DNA from: Nakamurella sp.
GTDB taxonomy: Bacteria; Actinomycetota; Actinomycetes; Mycobacteriales; Nakamurellaceae
Assembly (NCBI GenBank): GCA_017848755.1
Contig: JAFIHI010000081.1
Span: 1-42,479 of the forward strand
Direction: 5' to 3'
DNA length: 42,479 nucleotides
The position numbers and the translations under genes are program-made. Numbering within the stretch: position 1 is the stretch's first letter; every line of letters begins with the position of its first letter. Of the stretch, positions 33,441 to 42,248 are shown piece after piece. The notes beneath the pieces are model-generated. The model had not been told where the DNA came from, ran no database searches, and was given only the letters and a program-made list of their open reading frames with translations.

Positions 33441-34754
33441 GTGACCACCGCCACCCGCCGTCCGCGAATACCGCGAGCCGACTATCCGGCGGTCCGGACG
33501 ACTCTGGCCAACGGTCTTCGGGTGGTGCTGGCGCCGGAGGCGGGGAGCGGGGTCGTGGGCATCGCCGTGCACGTCGACGTCGGCTTCCGCTCCGAGCCGC
33601 CCGGCCGGACCGGCTTCGCGCACCTGTTCGAGCACCTGATGTTCCAGGGCAGTGAGTCGCTCGCCAAACTGGAGCACTTCCGGGTGGTGCAGTCGTCGGG
33701 CGGAACGTTCAACGGGTCAACGCATTTCGATTACACGGAGTATCACGAGCTGCTGCCCGCCGGCGCGCTCGAGCGCGGTCTGTTCCTGGAGGCGGACCGC
33801 TTCCGGGCGCCGGCGCTCACTGCCGAGAATCTCGCGAATCAGGTCGACGTGGTCTCCGAGGAGATCCGGCTCAACGTCCTCGACCGGCCCTACGGCGGCT
33901 TTCCCTGGATCCACCTGCCGCCCGTGCTGTTCGATACGTTCGCCAATGCGCACAACGGGTATGGCGATTTCGCCGACCTGCGTGCCGCGACCGTGGAGGA
34001 TTGCGCCGACTTCTTCGAGCGGTACTACTGCCCGGCGAACATCGTCCTCACGGTGTGCGGCGACATCGATGTGGACGACGTCGCTCGCCTGGTCGAGCGT
34101 CACTTCGGGGACATCGCCGCGCGCCCGGCCCCGATCCGGCCGGACTTCTACGAGCCGGAGCCGACGGCCCGGCGCACCGCCGACCACCACGATCCACTGG
34201 CGCCATCTCCCGCGGTGGCCGTGGGTTGGCGGATCCCGGACCCGGTCGCCGACCTCACCGGATATCTGGCCCACGTGCTGCTGGGGGGCATCCTCGCGGA
34301 CGGCGAGTCGTCGCCGATCCAGAGCGAACTGGTCAACCGTCGCGCCCTCGCCACATCGGCCTGGGCGGGCCCCGGCCTGATGGGTCCGCTGGATGGGCGT
34401 GCCCCGGACGTGTTCGTGCTCGGCGCCGTGCACCCGTCCCGCGTCGCCTCGCAGGACGTCATCGACGCGGCGACCGAGATCATCGACCGGTTCGCAGATG
34501 ACGGCGCAACCGAGGATCAGCTCCGGCGCGCGCAGGCGCGGTTCTGCGCGAACCTGTTCGCGGAATGCGATTCGGTCATGGCCCGCACCAGGAACCTCGG
34601 CCTGTTCGAGCTCTTGCACGGTCGCGCGGAGCTCCTCGGCGAGTTGCCGGCGATCGTCGAATCGCTGGACCGAGCCGACATCGCCTCCGCCGCAGCATCT
34701 CTCGATCCGCAGCGGTGCGCGGTGCTCCGCGTCGTCCCGGGAAGCGAGCAGTGA
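33441..34754 (+). CDS. M16-family metallopeptidase, catalytic subunit
   Basis: Pitrilysin-family zinc protease of 437 aa. The inverted zinc motif HxxEH is HLFEH at residues 61-65, and the third ligand Glu is at about 141 in VDVVSEEIRLN, the expected spacing. The second half of the fold contains GDIDVDDVARLVERHFGD. The gene is coupled to a second M16 gene that lacks the zinc motif (stop and start overlap as TGATG). Such pairs form heterodimers in which one subunit is catalytic and the other closes the chamber. No signal peptide is visible, so it probably acts in the cytoplasm on small peptides. Confidence 0.92.
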   Translation: MTTATRRPRIPRADYPAVRTTLANGLRVVLAPEAGSGVVGIAVHVDVGFRSEPPGRTGFAHLFEHLMFQGSESLAKLEHFRVVQSSGGTFNGSTHFDYTEYHELLPAGALERGLFLEADRFRAPALTAENLANQVDVVSEEIRLNVLDRPYGGFPWIHLPPVLFDTFANAHNGYGDFADLRAATVEDCADFFERYYCPANIVLTVCGDIDVDDVARLVERHFGDIAARPAPIRPDFYEPEPTARRTADHHDPLAPSPAVAVGWRIPDPVADLTGYLAHVLLGGILADGESSPIQSELVNRRALATSAWAGPGLMGPLDGRAPDVFVLGAVHPSRVASQDVIDAATEIIDRFADDGATEDQLRRAQARFCANLFAECDSVMARTRNLGLFELLHGRAELLGELPAIVESLDRADIASAAASLDPQRCAVLRVVPGSEQ

Positions 34755-36145
34755 TGGCGCGCGCCCCACGACGCACCCCGCACCTGCGCACGGCCGAGGA
34801 GATCGCGCGCACCGCCGCCGGGCCTCGCCCGCTGCCGAGCTTGGCACCGACTCCCGCCAGGCGGTCCCCATCGAGTGCCCGGGCGATCACAGCGTCCGGG
34901 TTGACGGTCGTCTCGGTCCGGCGCCCGAGCTCACCGATGGTGGAGCTGCGGCTGCGCATCCCGTTCGGCGGAAAGACACCCGAACACGCCGCTCGGGCCG
35001 AGTTGCTCGCTGAGACGATCCTGCTCGGGACGAGCCGACGTGACCGTGAGGCTGTCGACGCCGAGCTGGCGATGGTCGGGGGGCACCTGGGCGCGCACGT
35101 CACTCCGCAACGACTGATGTTGTCCGGTTCCGTGCTGGCGGCCGGCTTGGGCGTGTTGCTCGACATCGTCGCCGACATCGTCACCGGCGCCGCCTACCGC
35201 AGCCGCGATGTCGCGCGCGAGAAGGACCGGCTCATCGAACATCTGACGATCGCCGCCGCTCAGCCGGCAGCGATCGCGCGAGAGCACCTGCAGCGCAAGC
35301 GATTCGGTGAACACCCCGCGGCGTGGGAGATGCCGAAGGTGGATCTGGTCGCCGCTTGTACCGCCGCCTCCGTCCGGGGCCTGCACCGGCGTTCGGTGCT
35401 CGCCCGCGGGTCGGCGCTGATCCTGGTCGGCGACCTTCGCCCGCGCCATGCGCTCGAAGCGGCGGCACAGGCATTCGACGGGTGGACCGCCGCGGCTGCG
35501 GCGCAGCCGCTCGCGCCGCCGCCCCAGGTCAGCGGCGGCGCGGTCACCGCCTATCACCGCGCCGGAGCCGTGCAATCCCAAACCCGGCTCACCACCCCCG
35601 GCGTCCTGCGGACCGACCCCGGCTATGCCGCGGCGCAGCTTGCGAACATCGTGTTCGGCGGCTACTTCTCGTCGCGGCTCGTCGAGAACCTGCGCGAGGA
35701 CAAGGGTTTCACGTACCACGCGCACTCCTCGATCGAGTTCTGGCCCGGGCTCGCCGCCGTCACCGTCGGGTACGACACCGCGCCCGACGTGGCCGCCGCT
35801 GCGCTCGTCGAGACCCGTTACGAGTTGGGGCGGATCGCGGTCGGTTCGCCGACCGACGCCGAGGTGGATGCGGCGCGGAACTACGCGATCGGGTCGCTCG
35901 CAAGCTCCTTGGCCACTCAATCCGGCTACGCCTCGATGCTGGCATCGCTCGCCGGGTCCGGCCTGGACGCGTCCTGGCTCGCCGAGCATCAGCGACGGCT
36001 GCTGCGGGCGACCACCGCCGACGTCGCGCGGGCCGCCGAGCGGCTCTTCGCGCCGGCGACCATGACGGGAATCGTGGTCGGAGACCTCGACGCGACCGGG
36101 GCGGCCCTGGCCCGCCTCGATGGCGTGGCACTCGACGGGCGGTGA
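34754..36145 (+). CDS. M16-family protein, non-catalytic partner
   Basis: Second M16 subunit, 463 aa, starting at ATG 34754, which shares one base with the previous stop. No HxxEH is found; the corresponding region reads HAARAELLAETILLG. The substrate-binding signature of inactive partners is present near residue 310: FGGYFSSRLVENLREDKGFTYH (Arg and Tyr pair). The first 60 or so residues are Pro/Arg/Ala-rich and poorly conserved, so a later start is possible. It very likely works with the upstream catalytic subunit. Confidence 0.9.
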   Translation: MARAPRRTPHLRTAEEIARTAAGPRPLPSLAPTPARRSPSSARAITASGLTVVSVRRPSSPMVELRLRIPFGGKTPEHAARAELLAETILLGTSRRDREAVDAELAMVGGHLGAHVTPQRLMLSGSVLAAGLGVLLDIVADIVTGAAYRSRDVAREKDRLIEHLTIAAAQPAAIAREHLQRKRFGEHPAAWEMPKVDLVAACTAASVRGLHRRSVLARGSALILVGDLRPRHALEAAAQAFDGWTAAAAAQPLAPPPQVSGGAVTAYHRAGAVQSQTRLTTPGVLRTDPGYAAAQLANIVFGGYFSSRLVENLREDKGFTYHAHSSIEFWPGLAAVTVGYDTAPDVAAAALVETRYELGRIAVGSPTDAEVDAARNYAIGSLASSLATQSGYASMLASLAGSGLDASWLAEHQRRLLRATTADVARAAERLFAPATMTGIVVGDLDATGAALARLDGVALDGR

Positions 36146-36233
36146 CGGCGGCATTGGCGACCTTCGAACCCCTGCCGGCGACGGCGCTGTGCGCTGAGCC
36201 GTCACTCGCGTCGCTGCCGGAGCCGAAACGGAT

Positions 36234-37178
36234 ATGACGACGTTCTCCATCGATGCACCGGCGCTCTCGCGAGCGTTCGTGGACCGCAGCGAGGACCTGC
36301 GATCACCGGACCGCCTCGCCAGGTCCTGGCGGAGCGCGAAGGTGCTGCTCGTGTCGCCGGGCGGGCGGCTGCCGACGGCGGTGACGCCGGACGGCCTGCA
36401 ATTGGTGTTCGAGGACACCGCCCGGTGGGGCGCTGTGCCGCCGCACGGCGCTGTGCTGCTCGGCAGGCTCGGCGGCATCGATCACTGGGCAGTGTCGTAC
36501 CAAGGGCCATACGAGGGGCCGAATGCCGGGCCGCCGGGCCGCAACAAACCGGCGGACGCGGACACCATTCGCTCCATCGGGCCGCTACTCACCGGCGACG
36601 AGGCCGTTCTCGCCACGACGGCGGTCGCGCTGCTCGCCTGGCACGACGCGGCCGGATTCTGTTCCAGGTGCGGCCGTCCGACGGTGCCCGACATCAGCGG
36701 GCATACGCGGACCTGCGCCGAGGGCCACCAGGAGTTCCCGCGAACTGATCCTGCGGTGATCGTCCTCGTGCACGACGGCGGCGATCGCATGGTCATGGCC
36801 CGCCAGCCGAGCTGGGCACCGGGACGGTTCTCCGTCCTTGCCGGATTCGCCGAGGCCGGCGAGTCGCTCGAGGCCACCGTGGTCCGCGAAATCGGCGAGG
36901 AGGTCGGTCTTCCGGTTCGCGACGTGCAGTACCTGGGCAGCCAGCCCTGGCCGTTCCCGCGATCGCTCATGATCGCGTTCGCGGCCCGTGCCCCGCGCGG
37001 CGCAGACCTGCGCCCGCGACCCGGCGAGATCGAGGATGCGCGCTGGTTCTCGCGCGCCGAACTGCGGATGCTCCTCCGGGAGTCCCCGCCGGCGGCCGGG
37101 CCCGTCGCCGGGATCACGCTGCCCGGACCGGTGTCGATCGCGCGACGCATGGTGGAGGGTTTCGTGAAGGCCGGATGA
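36234..37178 (+). CDS. nudC: NAD+ diphosphatase NudC
   Basis: Nudix hydrolase of 314 aa that cleaves NAD(H) and can remove NAD caps from RNA. A four-ligand zinc-ribbon-like segment is seen (CSRCGRPTV...CAEGHQEF, about 142-165). The Nudix box GFAEAGESLEATVVREIGEEVG is complete, with the NADH-pyrophosphatase signature SQPWPFPRS after it. ATG 36234 has GGAG about 12 nt upstream and is itself part of a dispersed-motif copy. NudC next to uvrD2 matches mycobacterial order, though the small redoxin gene (mrx1) usually between them is absent. Confidence 0.95.
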   Translation: MTTFSIDAPALSRAFVDRSEDLRSPDRLARSWRSAKVLLVSPGGRLPTAVTPDGLQLVFEDTARWGAVPPHGAVLLGRLGGIDHWAVSYQGPYEGPNAGPPGRNKPADADTIRSIGPLLTGDEAVLATTAVALLAWHDAAGFCSRCGRPTVPDISGHTRTCAEGHQEFPRTDPAVIVLVHDGGDRMVMARQPSWAPGRFSVLAGFAEAGESLEATVVREIGEEVGLPVRDVQYLGSQPWPFPRSLMIAFAARAPRGADLRPRPGEIEDARWFSRAELRMLLRESPPAAGPVAGITLPGPVSIARRMVEGFVKAG

Positions 37179-37270
37179 TCGGTCGGACGTGCGCCGCTCC
37201 GCGCGCGGCCGTCCGCGGCGGGGATCACGGTGTCGGATCCGCGTGATTTTCTGCGGGTGGTGAATCGAGT

Positions 37271-39397
37271 ATGACGGCGGAACTCTACGCGGCGCTGGAC
37301 GAGGGTCAGCGGGCCGCGGTCCTCGCGCCCGCCGGCCCGGTGTGCGTGCTGGCCGGAGCCGGCACCGGCAAGACGCGCACAATCACGCATCGCATCGCGC
37401 ACCTGATCGCCGCCGGGCACCACGCCGGCGACGAGGTCCTGGCGGTGACGTTCACCACCCGCGCGGCCGGGGAAATGCGCACTCGGCTGCGGTCGCTGGG
37501 CGCCGGCGCGGTCCAGGCGCGAACGTTCCACTCCGCTGCGCTGCGTCAGTTGGCGTACTTCTGGCCGCGGGTGGTCGGCGGGGAGATGTGGCCCGTCATC
37601 GAGCACAAGATGCGGCTGGTCGCGGCCGTGGCCAAACGGGTGGGAGCAGGCACCGACACTCCCACCCTCCGGGACCTGGCGAGTGAGATCGAGTGGGCCA
37701 AGGCGTGTCTCATCGCGCCCGACGACTATCTGCGGGCGGTCGGGACGCTGCAGCGCGCGACACCCGTCGACGCGCAGACGGTCGCCAGGGCGTACAGCGC
37801 ATACGAGTCGGCGAAGACCGATGCGCGTCAACTCGACTTCGACGATCTGTTGTTGCACATCTGCGCGATCCTGGAGAACGACGAGGATGCGGCGCGCCCC
37901 TTCCGCGCGCGGTACCGGTGCTTCGTCGTCGACGAATACCAGGACGTGACCCCGCTGCAGCAACGCACCCTGGACGCCTGGCTGGGCGGCCGGGATCAGG
38001 TCACCGTGGTCGGCGACGCGAACCAAACGATCTACTCGTTCGCCGGTGCCTCGCCGCGATACCTCTTGGACTTCGAACGGCGGTATCCGCACGCCACCGT
38101 GCTGCGATTGGAACGCGACTACCGATCGACCCCGCAGGTGGTCACCCTGGCGAACCGCGTCATCGCCGGCGCGTCCGGCGCCACCGCCACGAAGCGGCTG
38201 ACGCTGAAGGCCGCGCGACCGGACGGACCGGACGCCACCTTCGAGGAACATCCGGACGAGCCCGCGGAGGCGGCAGCGGTCGCGCGCCGCGCCAAGGCGC
38301 TGATCGCGGGCGGCATGAGCGCGTCATCGATCGCGGTGCTCTATCGCATCAATGCGCAGTCGGAGGGGTACGAGCAGGCGCTGGCGGCGGAAGGCGTGCC
38401 GTACGTGGTGCGGGGTGGCGAGCGGTTCTTCGCCCGTGCCGACGTCCGGGCCGCGCTCGTCGAGCTGAACAAGGTGGCCCGCGCCGAGGTTGCGCGCGCA
38501 CCGGCCGCCGGGGATTCTGATACGGGGGCAGCGGAGTCCGGTGCAGCGGATGCCGCGTTCGACGGCGAAACCGGACTCGTGCCACAGGTACGCGCGGTCC
38601 TGGGTCGGGTCGGCCTTACCCCGACACCCCCGCCGCCCGGCGCCCTGCGGGATCGGTGGGACGCGCTGGCCGCGCTCGTGTCCGTCGCCGAAGAGCTGTC
38701 CGCCGTCGACGCCTCCGCGACCATGACGACGTTCGTGGCAGAACTCGCCCAGCGGGCGCAGTCCCAACATGCGCCGTCCGTCGACGGGGTCACCCTCGCC
38801 TCGCTGCATGCCGCCAAGGGACTCGAATGGGACGCCGTGTTCCTGGTCGGGTTGACCGACGGCACGCTCCCGATCCAGCATGCGGACACTCCGGAGGCGA
38901 TCGAGGAGGAACGGCGCCTCTTCTATGTCGGGATCACCCGCGCCCGCAGCCGGCTGATGCTGTCGTGGGCCTTGGCACGGCAGGAGGGCGGGCGACGCGT
39001 CCGGAGCAGGAGCCGGTTCCTGACCGGGCTCGTGCCGTCATCCGGTGTCCGCACTGCCCCCGGTGCGCGCGGGCAGCGTCATAAACCGGGACGCTGCACG
39101 GGATGTGGCGGGCCGCTGGCCACCGCCGCCGAGATCAAGGCGGGACGGTGCCAGGCCTGCCCGTCGACGGCCGATCCCGGGCTCGTCGCGGAGCTCAAGG
39201 CGTGGCGCAAAGGGCGCGCGTCGGACGCATCGGTGCCGGCGTTCGTCGTCTTCTCAGACGCGACGCTGATGGCGATCGCCGAGCGCCGCCCCTGTGACCG
39301 CGCCGCGCTGCTGGCCATCCCGGGGATCGGCCGGAGCAAGCTCGATACCTACGGCAGCGAGGTCCTGTCGATCGTGGCCGGCCACGCCGCGTCATAG
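37271..39397 (+). CDS. uvrD2: DNA helicase UvrD2
   Basis: Superfamily 1A helicase of 708 aa. Walker A is AGAGTGKT (residues 28-35), motif Ia TFTTRAAGEM, Walker B FVVDEYQDVT, motif III GDANQTIYSFAGA, motif IV ERDYRSTPQVV, motif V TLASLHAAKGLEWDAVF and motif VI LFYVGITRAR. Mycobacterial UvrD2 differs from UvrD1 by a tetracysteine motif and a C-terminal HRDC domain. Both are visible: CTGCGG with CQAC (about 615-640) and PAFVVFSDATLMAIAERRP to the end. An Ala/Asp-rich insert (AGDSDTGAAESGAADA) sits near residue 418. It unwinds DNA 3' to 5' and is essential in some mycobacteria. Confidence 0.96.
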   Translation: MTAELYAALDEGQRAAVLAPAGPVCVLAGAGTGKTRTITHRIAHLIAAGHHAGDEVLAVTFTTRAAGEMRTRLRSLGAGAVQARTFHSAALRQLAYFWPRVVGGEMWPVIEHKMRLVAAVAKRVGAGTDTPTLRDLASEIEWAKACLIAPDDYLRAVGTLQRATPVDAQTVARAYSAYESAKTDARQLDFDDLLLHICAILENDEDAARPFRARYRCFVVDEYQDVTPLQQRTLDAWLGGRDQVTVVGDANQTIYSFAGASPRYLLDFERRYPHATVLRLERDYRSTPQVVTLANRVIAGASGATATKRLTLKAARPDGPDATFEEHPDEPAEAAAVARRAKALIAGGMSASSIAVLYRINAQSEGYEQALAAEGVPYVVRGGERFFARADVRAALVELNKVARAEVARAPAAGDSDTGAAESGAADAAFDGETGLVPQVRAVLGRVGLTPTPPPPGALRDRWDALAALVSVAEELSAVDASATMTTFVAELAQRAQSQHAPSVDGVTLASLHAAKGLEWDAVFLVGLTDGTLPIQHADTPEAIEEERRLFYVGITRARSRLMLSWALARQEGGRRVRSRSRFLTGLVPSSGVRTAPGARGQRHKPGRCTGCGGPLATAAEIKAGRCQACPSTADPGLVAELKAWRKGRASDASVPAFVVFSDATLMAIAERRPCDRAALLAIPGIGRSKLDTYGSEVLSIVAGHAAS

Positions 39398-39404
39398 TGA
39401 AGGC

Positions 39405-39584
39405 ATGACGCCTACGCCCCCACCGATCGCCTGTTCCGTATGCGGCCGGACCGCGCCGATATCGCCGCCCACGGGATGGATGAGCGAGGTCGACCCCGAC
39501 CTGGGAACTCTGTGGGTGTGCGCGGACTGCGCCCGCGAGCACATCAGGTCGGTGGAGGCCCGGCTCGATCAGGCCTGGTGGTAG
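39405..39584 (+). CDS. Small zinc-ribbon protein of unknown function
   Basis: 59-aa protein starting at ATG 39405, 7 nt after the uvrD2 stop, so probably co-transcribed. Two CxxC pairs, CSVCGRTAP and WVCADCAREHIRS, separated by about 28 residues, would bind one zinc ion. The C-terminus ends QAWW. I recognise the layout as one found in actinobacteria but know no function. It occupies the spot where mycobacteria carry whiB7, which is not present. It ends 13 nt before the end of the convergent ABC1 gene. Confidence 0.78.
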   Translation: MTPTPPPIACSVCGRTAPISPPTGWMSEVDPDLGTLWVCADCAREHIRSVEARLDQAWW

Positions 39585-39597
39585 CGGCCCGTTCGCG

Positions 39598-40911
39598 TCA
39601 GGGCTCGCGGAAGCCGGGCAGCCACCGCTCGACGATGCCCCGGAACGGCGCCGAGGCGTCGAGCTGGCACAGCACCCCCAACGATCCGAACGTCACGCGA
39701 TGGATCATCAGGAACGACGGCGGCAGGTTCAGGTGGCGGGCGAGTTTCGACTCGGCGGTCGACAGGTCCGCCATCTTCGCCGCCTGGTGCTGCATCCACC
39801 TCCGATTGAAATGAAAAGTCTCGTACCGCAACGGTTCCGTGAACGGCGCCACGTAATTGAGCAGCACCTCGGGATCGGGCTCGAATCGGTCCGTGATGAA
39901 ACCGGCCGCGCGCAGCTCTTCCAGGACAGCGGCCGCGTCGCCGCCCAACGCGTGCCGTGATACGCGGCCGATGATGGGTGGCGTACCGTCGGGCAGCCGC
40001 GCGACGGAACCGAAGTCGATGACGGCGAGCCGTCCGTCGGGCGTCAGCTGGTAGTTGCCCGGGTGCGGGTCGGCGTGCAGCAGCTGGACCCGCTGCGGGG
40101 CCGAGAAATGCAGCTCGGTCAAGAGAGTGGCAGCGCGGTCTCGTTGTTGCCGGCTGCCGTGGTCGATGATGGTGGCGAGTCCGGTGCCGTCGACCCATTC
40201 CGACACCAGCACCTTCGGCGCGCTCGCGACGATCCGCGGCACCAGGAAGTGCGGGTCGCCGGTGAAGGCGGCGGCGAATGCCCGCTGATGGTCCGCTTCC
40301 AGCGCGTAATCCAGCTCCTCCATCACGCGCGCGCGAAGTTCGGCGACGAGCGGCCGGATCTCGATTCCTGGGATCAACGGGCCGATGAGCGGTGCTATAC
40401 GGGACAGTTGATCCATGTCGGCCCGGAGCGCGCCGGCGGCGCCGGGGTACTGGATCTTCACGGCGACGGTCCGGCCGTCGCGCCATACGCCGCGATGCAC
40501 CTGGCCGATGCTCGCGGCGGCCGCCGCCTCGTCGTCGAACGAGGTGAAGTGCGAGCGCCAGCCGGTGCCGAGTTGCGCGGCCATGATGCGGTGGACCGTC
40601 GCCGACGGCATCGGCGGCGCGGCGTTCTGCAGCTTGGTCAGCGCTTCCCGGTACGGCGCGGCGAACTCGTCGGGAATCGCGGCCTCGTACACGCTGAGCG
40701 CCTGGCCGAACTTCATGGCGCCGCCCTTGAGCGTGCCGAGCACTTCGAACAACTGTTCCGCGGTGCGGCGCTGCATCTCGGCGACAACCTCGTCGCGATC
40801 CCGGCCGATCATGCGTTGGCCCCAGCCCAGTGTCAGGCGACCGGCGGCCGACAGCGGAAGCCCGGCCAACCGGGCCGTTCGCGCCAGCGGGCCTTCCGGG
40901 ATTTCCGACAC
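39598..40911 (-). CDS. ABC1/UbiB-family atypical kinase
   Basis: Atypical protein-kinase-like protein of the ABC1/AarF/ADCK family, 437 aa, the counterpart of Rv3197. The family-specific KxGQ motif is in LKGGAMKFGQALS. The Ala-rich nucleotide loop is EAAAAASIGQVHRG, the ion-pair Lys is in VAVKIQYPG, and the catalytic segments are LLHADPHPGNYQL and VIDFGSVARL. The family supports lipid or quinone metabolism. In mycobacteria a relative acts with mycolic acid and macrolide responses, but the role here is open. GTG 40911 is preceded at 7 nt by CAGACT, a possible leaderless -10. It is convergent with uvrD2 as in mycobacteria. Confidence 0.92.
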   Translation of the reverse strand: MSEIPEGPLARTARLAGLPLSAAGRLTLGWGQRMIGRDRDEVVAEMQRRTAEQLFEVLGTLKGGAMKFGQALSVYEAAIPDEFAAPYREALTKLQNAAPPMPSATVHRIMAAQLGTGWRSHFTSFDDEAAAAASIGQVHRGVWRDGRTVAVKIQYPGAAGALRADMDQLSRIAPLIGPLIPGIEIRPLVAELRARVMEELDYALEADHQRAFAAAFTGDPHFLVPRIVASAPKVLVSEWVDGTGLATIIDHGSRQQRDRAATLLTELHFSAPQRVQLLHADPHPGNYQLTPDGRLAVIDFGSVARLPDGTPPIIGRVSRHALGGDAAAVLEELRAAGFITDRFEPDPEVLLNYVAPFTEPLRYETFHFNRRWMQHQAAKMADLSTAESKLARHLNLPPSFLMIHRVTFGSLGVLCQLDASAPFRGIVERWLPGFREP

Positions 40912-40918
40912 GCCGTTC

Positions 40919-40924
40919 AGTCTG
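40919..40924 (-). promoter_or_regulatory. Possible -10 element CAGACT of the ABC1 gene
   Basis: On the minus strand CAGACT ends 7 nt before GTG 40911. Positions 2 and 6 of the hexamer match TANNNT; the first base does not. Confidence 0.35.
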
Positions 40925-41024
40925 GCAGACGCCTGGTACTCGGGGCACGCGCCGCGGTCCCGGCGAGCTCATGGGTGGGTCACGGCGATTGAAAGGCGGT
41001 GCGTGGCCAGGACCCGATCCGGAG

Positions 41025-42146
41025 TCAGGGGATCAGCACCCGGGTGCAGAGGCAATCGGGATGGACCGGCCAGGGTCGGCGGCGTGGGTAGAAGCCGCCC
41101 GCTGGGCGCTCCACGGTCGCGCCCACCGCCTGCGGCAGATGGACCCCGTCGATCAGGTCGAGCACCTGCTCCGCTGCGGCGGTGGCCGCGGTCAGCGTCG
41201 CCAGGTGACCGGCGGTTCGCGCGGGCGAATGGGCGGCTTCGGCGATGCGTGACCAGTCCGGATCGGCATCCGCGCGGTGTCGATCCACGCAGTTGAGGCA
41301 TGCGGCGCGCCCCGGCAGGACGAACGGGCCGATCACGATCCCGGCCGGGCCCGCAGAGGCGGCGAGGTGCGGAACGAGGGAAAGGACGAGCTCCGCAGCG
41401 CGCCCGGGGTTCGGCATGCCCGTGTCCGCGAAGACGACCGCTGTCGGGTGCGTCTGCGGCGCCAGGGGATACGGCCGGACCGCGCTGTCGCGTGGCAGCG
41501 AACACTCCGGCCGGCACTGCTGTGACCGGTGCTGTGAACTGGGCCGCGAGTACTGCCGCGGCAGCTCCGGTCGTAGTGCGGCCCGCTTCCCGCCGGGCGG
41601 GGCGGCGGAAGACCCGACCGCCCGCTGATGGTGCACGTCGCCGACGCCCGCGCCGGCCAGTAGATCCGCGATCGTCGTCGCCAGCAGCCCGTCGCCCTCG
41701 ACCACGATGATGGCGTCGGCTCGGGCGGCGAGGATCCGGTTCGCCTCGCTGACCCCGTGACGGTGGATGAGCGACAGGCGTTCGGCGTGCAGGTGCGGTG
41801 CGGGCAACTCGAGCTTCGCCGCGGGGACCAGCAATCCGGCGATCAGAAGTTCCTCGAACACCGGACGCCACTGCTCGACAAGGCCGCCGGCAGCCGTCAC
41901 CACATCGCCCAGCGGCGCTGCGCCGTCGAGTGAGGTCAGCACCTCGCGCGCGCACTGCGGTGCGTCGGCGAGCAGGAATCGGTGCGGTGGGTCGGTGCCG
42001 ATCTGCAGCGTCGTCGCGTTGCGCCGGATCACTGCGACACCCGGCGCGAGCGCATAGCAGGCGGCATAGTCGAGCGGAGCGTCGGCGGCATAGTCGACCG
42101 CACAGCCGACGGCACGACCGACAGCACTGTCGAGTGGTGATGTCAT
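41025..42146 (-). CDS. E1/ThiF-like protein related to TOMM cyclodehydratase partners
   Basis: 373 aa from ATG 42146 (AGGAC about 7 nt upstream); GTG 42203 in the same frame is nearly as good. It resembles Rv3196-type proteins annotated as TOMM precursor leader-binding or cyclodehydratase partners. A peptide-binding winged-helix-like N-part (about 40-110) leads to a reduced E1 fold (AIIVVEGDGLLATTIADLLAGAG) and a zinc site, CLNC with terminal CLC. The first 35 residues are imperfect repeats. Residues 170-225 are low complexity (SSAAPPGGK...PRQYSRPSSQHRSQQCRP), an unusual insert. No YcaO gene or precursor peptide is nearby, so its partner is unknown. It is upstream of the ABC1 gene on the same strand. 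Confidence 0.75.
   Translation of the reverse strand: MTSPLDSAVGRAVGCAVDYAADAPLDYAACYALAPGVAVIRRNATTLQIGTDPPHRFLLADAPQCAREVLTSLDGAAPLGDVVTAAGGLVEQWRPVFEELLIAGLLVPAAKLELPAPHLHAERLSLIHRHGVSEANRILAARADAIIVVEGDGLLATTIADLLAGAGVGDVHHQRAVGSSAAPPGGKRAALRPELPRQYSRPSSQHRSQQCRPECSLPRDSAVRPYPLAPQTHPTAVVFADTGMPNPGRAAELVLSLVPHLAASAGPAGIVIGPFVLPGRAACLNCVDRHRADADPDWSRIAEAAHSPARTAGHLATLTAATAAAEQVLDLIDGVHLPQAVGATVERPAGGFYPRRRPWPVHPDCLCTRVLIP
42060..42097. repeat. 14-bp direct repeat in the N-terminal coding region
   Basis: GGCGGCATAGTCGA occurs at 42060-42073 and 42084-42097, a 24-nt period (8 codons), encoding LDYAA and VDYAA. Weaker repeats (GCACAGCCGAC, GCACGACCGAC) continue to about 42130. Confidence 0.8.
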
Positions 42147-42248
42147 CCCGCGTCCTGGTGTGATGCCGACCGCGTCACCCGCCGCCCAGCGGGCGCGGTG
42201 CACGGTGTCGGTCTCCAGCGTCGCAGGTCTGGCGGGAGGTGCTCCGAG

